A stretch of 64,000 bases of DNA from J054 sp964613615 (lineage in GTDB: Bacteria; Pseudomonadota; Gammaproteobacteria; Steroidobacterales; GCA-2729495). Both the position numbers and the translations under genes were made by a program. The DNA lies in contig CAZTIB010000147.1 of NCBI GenBank assembly GCA_964613615.1, positions 1 through 64,000 of the forward strand. Direction: 5' to 3'. The notes beneath the pieces were generated by a model. It saw only the letters and a list, made by a program, of their open reading frames with translations. It was not told where the DNA came from and searched no databases. Positions 61,009 through 64,000 of the stretch are shown one piece after another (within the stretch, counting starts at the first letter, position 1; every line of letters starts with the position of its first letter).

Positions 61009-61461
61009 TTACTCCAGCCCGAGGATGAATGCCCAGTCCGCGTCGGTCACGGGCATCACCGACAAGCGGTTGCCGCGGCGGACCAGGGGCAGTTCGCCCA
61101 GCTCGGGATGGGCCTTCAGCTCGGCCAGCGTGATCGTGCGCTTCAGCTTGCGCTTGTAGGCCACGTCCACCATCAGCCAGCGCGGCTCGTCCGGGTCGCT
61201 CTTCGGGTCGTAGTACTTCGACTGCGGGTCGAACTGGGTGTGATCGGGATAAGCCTCGCGGACGATGCGCATCACACCGACGATACCCGGCTCGGCACAA
61301 TTCGAATGATAAAAAAACGCCAGGTCGCCCTTGCGCATGTCGTCGCGCATCATGTTTCGCACCTGGTAGTTGCGCACACCGTCCCAGCACTCGCGGCGGT
61401 CGCGTTTCAGGTCCTCGATTCCGTAGACGTCCGGCTCGGACTTCATCAGCCAGTGGGCCAC
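61009..61461 (-). CDS. EVE-domain protein (thymocyte nuclear protein 1 homologue)
   Basis: The GTG at 61461 (VAHWLMKSEPDVYG), with AGGA seven bases upstream, is the standard start. The 150-residue product consists of a single EVE domain: WDGVRNYQVRNMMRDDMRKGDLAFFYHSN, GIVGVMRIV and LVRRGNRLSVMPV. EVE domains are PUA-like and bind modified bases in RNA or DNA. It ends 12 bases before the WYL regulator start, so the two are probably co-transcribed. Confidence 0.93.
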   Translation of the reverse strand: MAHWLMKSEPDVYGIEDLKRDRRECWDGVRNYQVRNMMRDDMRKGDLAFFYHSNCAEPGIVGVMRIVREAYPDHTQFDPQSKYYDPKSDPDEPRWLMVDVAYKRKLKRTITLAELKAHPELGELPLVRRGNRLSVMPVTDADWAFILGLE

Positions 61462-61508
61462 GCGGGTCCTTTTTTCGATGACGGACGGGAGATAGTAACC
61501 TAGGGGCA

Positions 61509-62108
61509 ATGGGGGGGTGGACGAGCTTGCAAAGCCTGAACGACGTGATGTTGCGCTTCTCGCGCTCATGGCCGCTGTTCCTGCTGGCAGCCGTGGTCAC
61601 CTTCGGGTCACTTTACCTGTTCACCGGGGTCATCGGGCCGCGCTTCGCAGAATTGTCCGGCGGGCACCTGCCCTTCGACCTGCAGAACTCGCTGACCGTG
61701 GACCAAGTGTACGAGCAGCTCCCGGGCTACCCGCAGGACGCGCGAAAACTTTATTACCTTTTCTCGGCCATCGATTTCGCCTTTCCGCTGTTCGCCAGCC
61801 TGTTCCTGGCGGCGATCGCCGCGTTCTCGCTCCGGTACTTGTGGCCCGCGGGCTACGACTGGTTTACCGAGCGGCGCCTGTGGGTGTTGTTGCTGCTGCC
61901 AGCGCTCTTCGACTGGACCGAGAATGTGTTCGCGCTGTCGGTGATCACCGCCCACGGTCATGAATTGCGCAGCGCCGCGGCGATGATGATCTATGCCAAG
62001 CTGGGCAAGCTGTCCCTGACGGTGTTGGCGCAACTGCTGTCGTTCGCCCTGCTATTGCTGGCGGCTATCAAGTGGCTCAGCATCAGGTTGGCAGGCAAGA
62101 ACGCCTAA
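61509..62108 (+). CDS. Polytopic membrane protein of unknown function
   Basis: The 199-residue product has four predicted membrane segments (about 22-42, 84-108, 122-142 and 164-190). A periplasmic-size loop after the first holds DLQNSLTVDQVYEQLPGYPQDARKLYYLF. No family is named with confidence. The first ATG used gives an N-terminus MGGWTSLQSLNDVML; the internal ATG at MLRFSRSWP is an alternative. It overlaps the convergent rhomboid gene stop by four bases. Confidence 0.75.
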   Translation: MGGWTSLQSLNDVMLRFSRSWPLFLLAAVVTFGSLYLFTGVIGPRFAELSGGHLPFDLQNSLTVDQVYEQLPGYPQDARKLYYLFSAIDFAFPLFASLFLAAIAAFSLRYLWPAGYDWFTERRLWVLLLLPALFDWTENVFALSVITAHGHELRSAAAMMIYAKLGKLSLTVLAQLLSFALLLLAAIKWLSIRLAGKNA

Positions 62109-62986
62109 AGGGCAACGTGCCGTGACAGCGCCAGTGCCCAGGCCCCAGTCACTACACCCAGGGCAATCAGTCCGGTTACCCACTGCAGGAAGCCGTCACG
62201 CGGCCCCGGATCTGGAATCCGCCCGAGCGGAATGCCGAACAGCAGACCCGCAACGAACCCGGTCAGGTGGGCAACGATGTCCGTACTGGCATCACCCGTT
62301 CCCAACCACGCCAGCACCCACAGACCGCCGACGATGGGGCCCCACCGACGCGCCCAGGTTTCCTGTTTGACGCGGCCGGGGACCGAGAAATAGGCCGCCA
62401 GCAGCCCCAGGGCAGCAAACACTGCGGTCGATGCGCCTACAGAGAGATGTGAGGGGCCCTGGACCAGTGAATTCATCCAGTTGCCGCCGGCGCCGGCGAG
62501 CAGGATGGCCAGCCAGGCGACGCCACCACCCAATTGACGTGACAGCAGCGCCGCGAAAAATGCGCCGAAGACAAGATTGCTCGCCAGGTGCCAGACATCT
62601 CGGTGCAGCGTGAGGGCAGTGACGGTTCGCCAGTACTCACCGGCGCGGATTGCAGTCACGTCGACCCGCCCGGCGACTGCCCAGTCCACACCGAATTCCT
62701 GTCTTGCCTGGAGCAGGTACACGCAAAGCAATACCGTTACGTAGGCCAACACGCCAAGCTTGGCGCCACCACGCAACGGAGACAGCTTGAGCGGCGAAGT
62801 CGAGGAACGTTGCTCCTGCTCGTAGAGAGTGATTTGCCTGCGCGCCTCATTCGCCGCGCTCTCGTCGACCAGCAGACACCAGCCCCACCACGTCCGCTCT
62901 ACGACATAGTCGATGTCCATCGCGGCCAGGACCAGCGACCGTTCCATGCAGTCTCGACTGCGCAATGAGCGATGCACGATAACCAT
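62105..62986 (-). CDS. Rhomboid-family intramembrane serine protease with DUF2007-like N-terminus
   Basis: The 293-residue product has a cytosolic N-terminal domain (about 1-62) with the DUF2007-like pattern RSRDCMERSLVLAAMDIDYVVE. Six or so membrane segments follow. Catalytic features are LTLHRDVWHLASN, SVGAST with the serine of GAS, and the histidine of VAHLTGFVAG. Rhomboids cut membrane proteins within the bilayer. The longer start is kept because the conserved N-terminal motif begins before the internal methionine. Confidence 0.9.
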   Translation of the reverse strand: MVIVHRSLRSRDCMERSLVLAAMDIDYVVERTWWGWCLLVDESAANEARRQITLYEQEQRSSTSPLKLSPLRGGAKLGVLAYVTVLLCVYLLQARQEFGVDWAVAGRVDVTAIRAGEYWRTVTALTLHRDVWHLASNLVFGAFFAALLSRQLGGGVAWLAILLAGAGGNWMNSLVQGPSHLSVGASTAVFAALGLLAAYFSVPGRVKQETWARRWGPIVGGLWVLAWLGTGDASTDIVAHLTGFVAGLLFGIPLGRIPDPGPRDGFLQWVTGLIALGVVTGAWALALSRHVAL

Positions 62987-63179
62987 TTGCTGACGGTGGC
63001 CTGAGAGACGGCGACTGATTACCGGGGCGGAATCGGCCCAGTCGCCATCCCGTTATGTGCAGAAGCTGCAGGACAATGAGCCAGGACAGGCATCGATTGA
63101 TTCATGGCGACAAGGCGACGCAAATTGCCCACACGGTAGCCAAGAATTCATCTATAAAACAGATACTTATAAGATTCTT

Positions 63180-63195
63180 CCGGGCCTTAGCCCGG
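63180..63195 (-). terminator. Weak stem-loop at the end of the beta-propeller gene
   Basis: CCGGGC (63180-63185) pairs with GCCCGG (63190-63195) around a four-base loop that contains part of the stop codon. There is no T run on the minus side, so this would be at best a weak terminator. Confidence 0.3.
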
Positions 63196-64000
63196 GTATT
63201 CGGCGACGCCGGCCAGGCAGCGGTTTGGCGCCTTGAAGCCGGTGTCGATGGTGCCGACGATTTCGCCGCTGTCGACATGCACCTTCACCACCGTGCCTTC
63301 CCAGATATTGCTGACCAGGCAGTGCTTGCCGTCGTGGCAGATCTCGATGTCGGACCACCCGTAGGTTTCCAGCGGGTAGCTCTTCAGCACCTTGCCGTCT
63401 TCGTCGAGCATTTCCATGTAGTCGCCGCGGGTGATCAGCAGCCGGCCGTCGGGCAGGTACTTCACTGCGATCACCCAGACGCGATCCATGACGTCCTCAC
63501 CCGGGTACGTCACCAGGTCGGGCATCTGCTTGTCATTGACCACGTCGTAGCGCATCAGCCGCTTGCCGGTTTCGGTGGCGTAGGTGATGAATTTCCCGCT
63601 CGGGTGGAGGCTGGAATGGGTGACGCCCTTGAACTGGGTCATGTCCGGTGCGCACTCGGTGTGGAAAACCTTCACGAGATTCCAGTCCTTGTCGTATTTG
63701 TAGACGTAACCGAAACCCAGCACACCCTCGCCGGGAATGACCGGAAACTTTGTCGTCGTGCGGCTGGCGATCGGATTTTCCGGCCGCTTTTTTGCTTTCA
63801 TGTGCTCGCCGAGAAACACGTTGCCGGCCTTGTCGAAACTCGCGCTGCGGTAGCAACGCGGCAGGAACTTGTCGCTGAGCGGCAGCTGCCGGCCGGTCTG
63901 CGAATCGACGTGAATGACCACGAAATCGTTGAAGGCCCACAGAATGCCGTTGGGATCGAACTCCAGGCCGCCGACAAAGTGCTCGCCGCCTTCGGTCCAC
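63187..64000 (-). CDS. Beta-propeller (SMP-30/NHL-like) protein, N-terminus beyond the window
   Basis: The reading frame runs in from the right edge; the 271 visible residues contain repeated blade-like segments (HFVGGLEFDPNGILWAFND, GVTHSSLHPSGKFITYAT, DRVWVIAVKYLPDGRLLIT, SDIEICHDGKHCLVSN). The pattern is that of NHL/gluconolactonase-type propellers. A methionine-equivalent GTG at 63921 is internal because the propeller pattern continues upstream. The substrate is unknown. The 200 bases between this gene and the rhomboid gene hold no gene that I can see. Confidence 0.75.
   Translation of the reverse strand, partial: WTEGGEHFVGGLEFDPNGILWAFNDFVVIHVDSQTGRQLPLSDKFLPRCYRSASFDKAGNVFLGEHMKAKKRPENPIASRTTTKFPVIPGEGVLGFGYVYKYDKDWNLVKVFHTECAPDMTQFKGVTHSSLHPSGKFITYATETGKRLMRYDVVNDKQMPDLVTYPGEDVMDRVWVIAVKYLPDGRLLITRGDYMEMLDEDGKVLKSYPLETYGWSDIEICHDGKHCLVSNIWEGTVVKVHVDSGEIVGTIDTGFKAPNRCLAGVAEYPG

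Overview
The window is a high-G+C bacterial chromosome segment with no break between genes longer than about 250 bases. Its gene orders point to Gammaproteobacteria. The lptD-surA-pdxA-rsmA-apaG-apaH block, lgt-thyA, and mreC-mreD-mrdA-rodA-mltB-rlpA-dacA followed by the YbeD-family gene and lipB are typical of that class. The outer-membrane LPS translocon gene lptD shows a diderm cell with LPS. The accessory content (Tat-exported amidohydrolase, DUF1501/DUF1800, UbiD-family and VOC genes, TonB receptor) fits an environmental, heterotrophic lineage of the Steroidobacterales/Woeseiales/Xanthomonadales type, but the genus cannot be named from sequence reading alone. No rRNA, tRNA, CRISPR array, phage or transposase gene was seen.

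Region 1 (1-8337, plus): the cell-elongation and wall cluster. It holds the mreC tail, mreD, mrdA (PBP2), rodA, mltB, rlpA and dacA, followed by a D-amino-acid transaminase, a YbeD-family gene and lipB. Most junctions are 4-base stop/start overlaps. Region 2 (8334-9964): a small exported protein, a GNAT acetyltransferase and murU. Region 3 (10110-16698, plus): the LPS-export/OMP-chaperone/housekeeping block lptD to apaH, closed by a REP-like bidirectional hairpin. Region 4 (16733-20512): thyA and lgt on minus, then a YyaL-type protein on plus.

Region 5 (20602-31941) is accessory. It contains a secreted CbiX-like protein downstream of a YhhQ queuosine-precursor transporter and an orphan molybdenum-hydroxylase large subunit. 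A GST follows, then an operon of a Tat-exported amidohydrolase, a cytochrome c and a TauD-type dioxygenase. A small six-cysteine exported protein, an exported alpha/beta hydrolase with a novel N-terminal part and an orphan ParA complete it. Region 6 (32065-37634, plus): ECF sigma factor, RskA-type anti-sigma factor, TonB-dependent receptor, two-domain PPK2. Region 7 (37766-41260, minus): an MCE/Mla-type lipid ABC transporter operon. Region 8 (41471-45876): two small exported proteins, a second secreted CbiX-like protein carrying an MDHSxM-type metal motif, and an M13 peptidase lipoprotein.

Region 9 (45863-51178): a tight minus operon of three VOC proteins, an MDR reductase and an atypical alpha/beta hydrolase, divergent from an MFS transporter. 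Region 10 (51175-56381, minus): DUF1800, DUF1501, cytochrome c, a UbiD-type decarboxylase and a coiled-coil protein. Region 11 (56491-64000): a REP-like inverted repeat, an alpha/beta hydrolase with an Asp/Glu-racemase-family enzyme, an MFS exporter, a DUF2007-like protein, a WYL regulator, an EVE protein, a membrane protein, a rhomboid protease and a truncated beta-propeller protein at the right edge.

The most unusual content is the pair of exported CbiX/CbiK-like proteins with His/Met-rich N-termini. CbiX-type chelatases normally work in the cytosol, so these look like a periplasmic metal-handling system.
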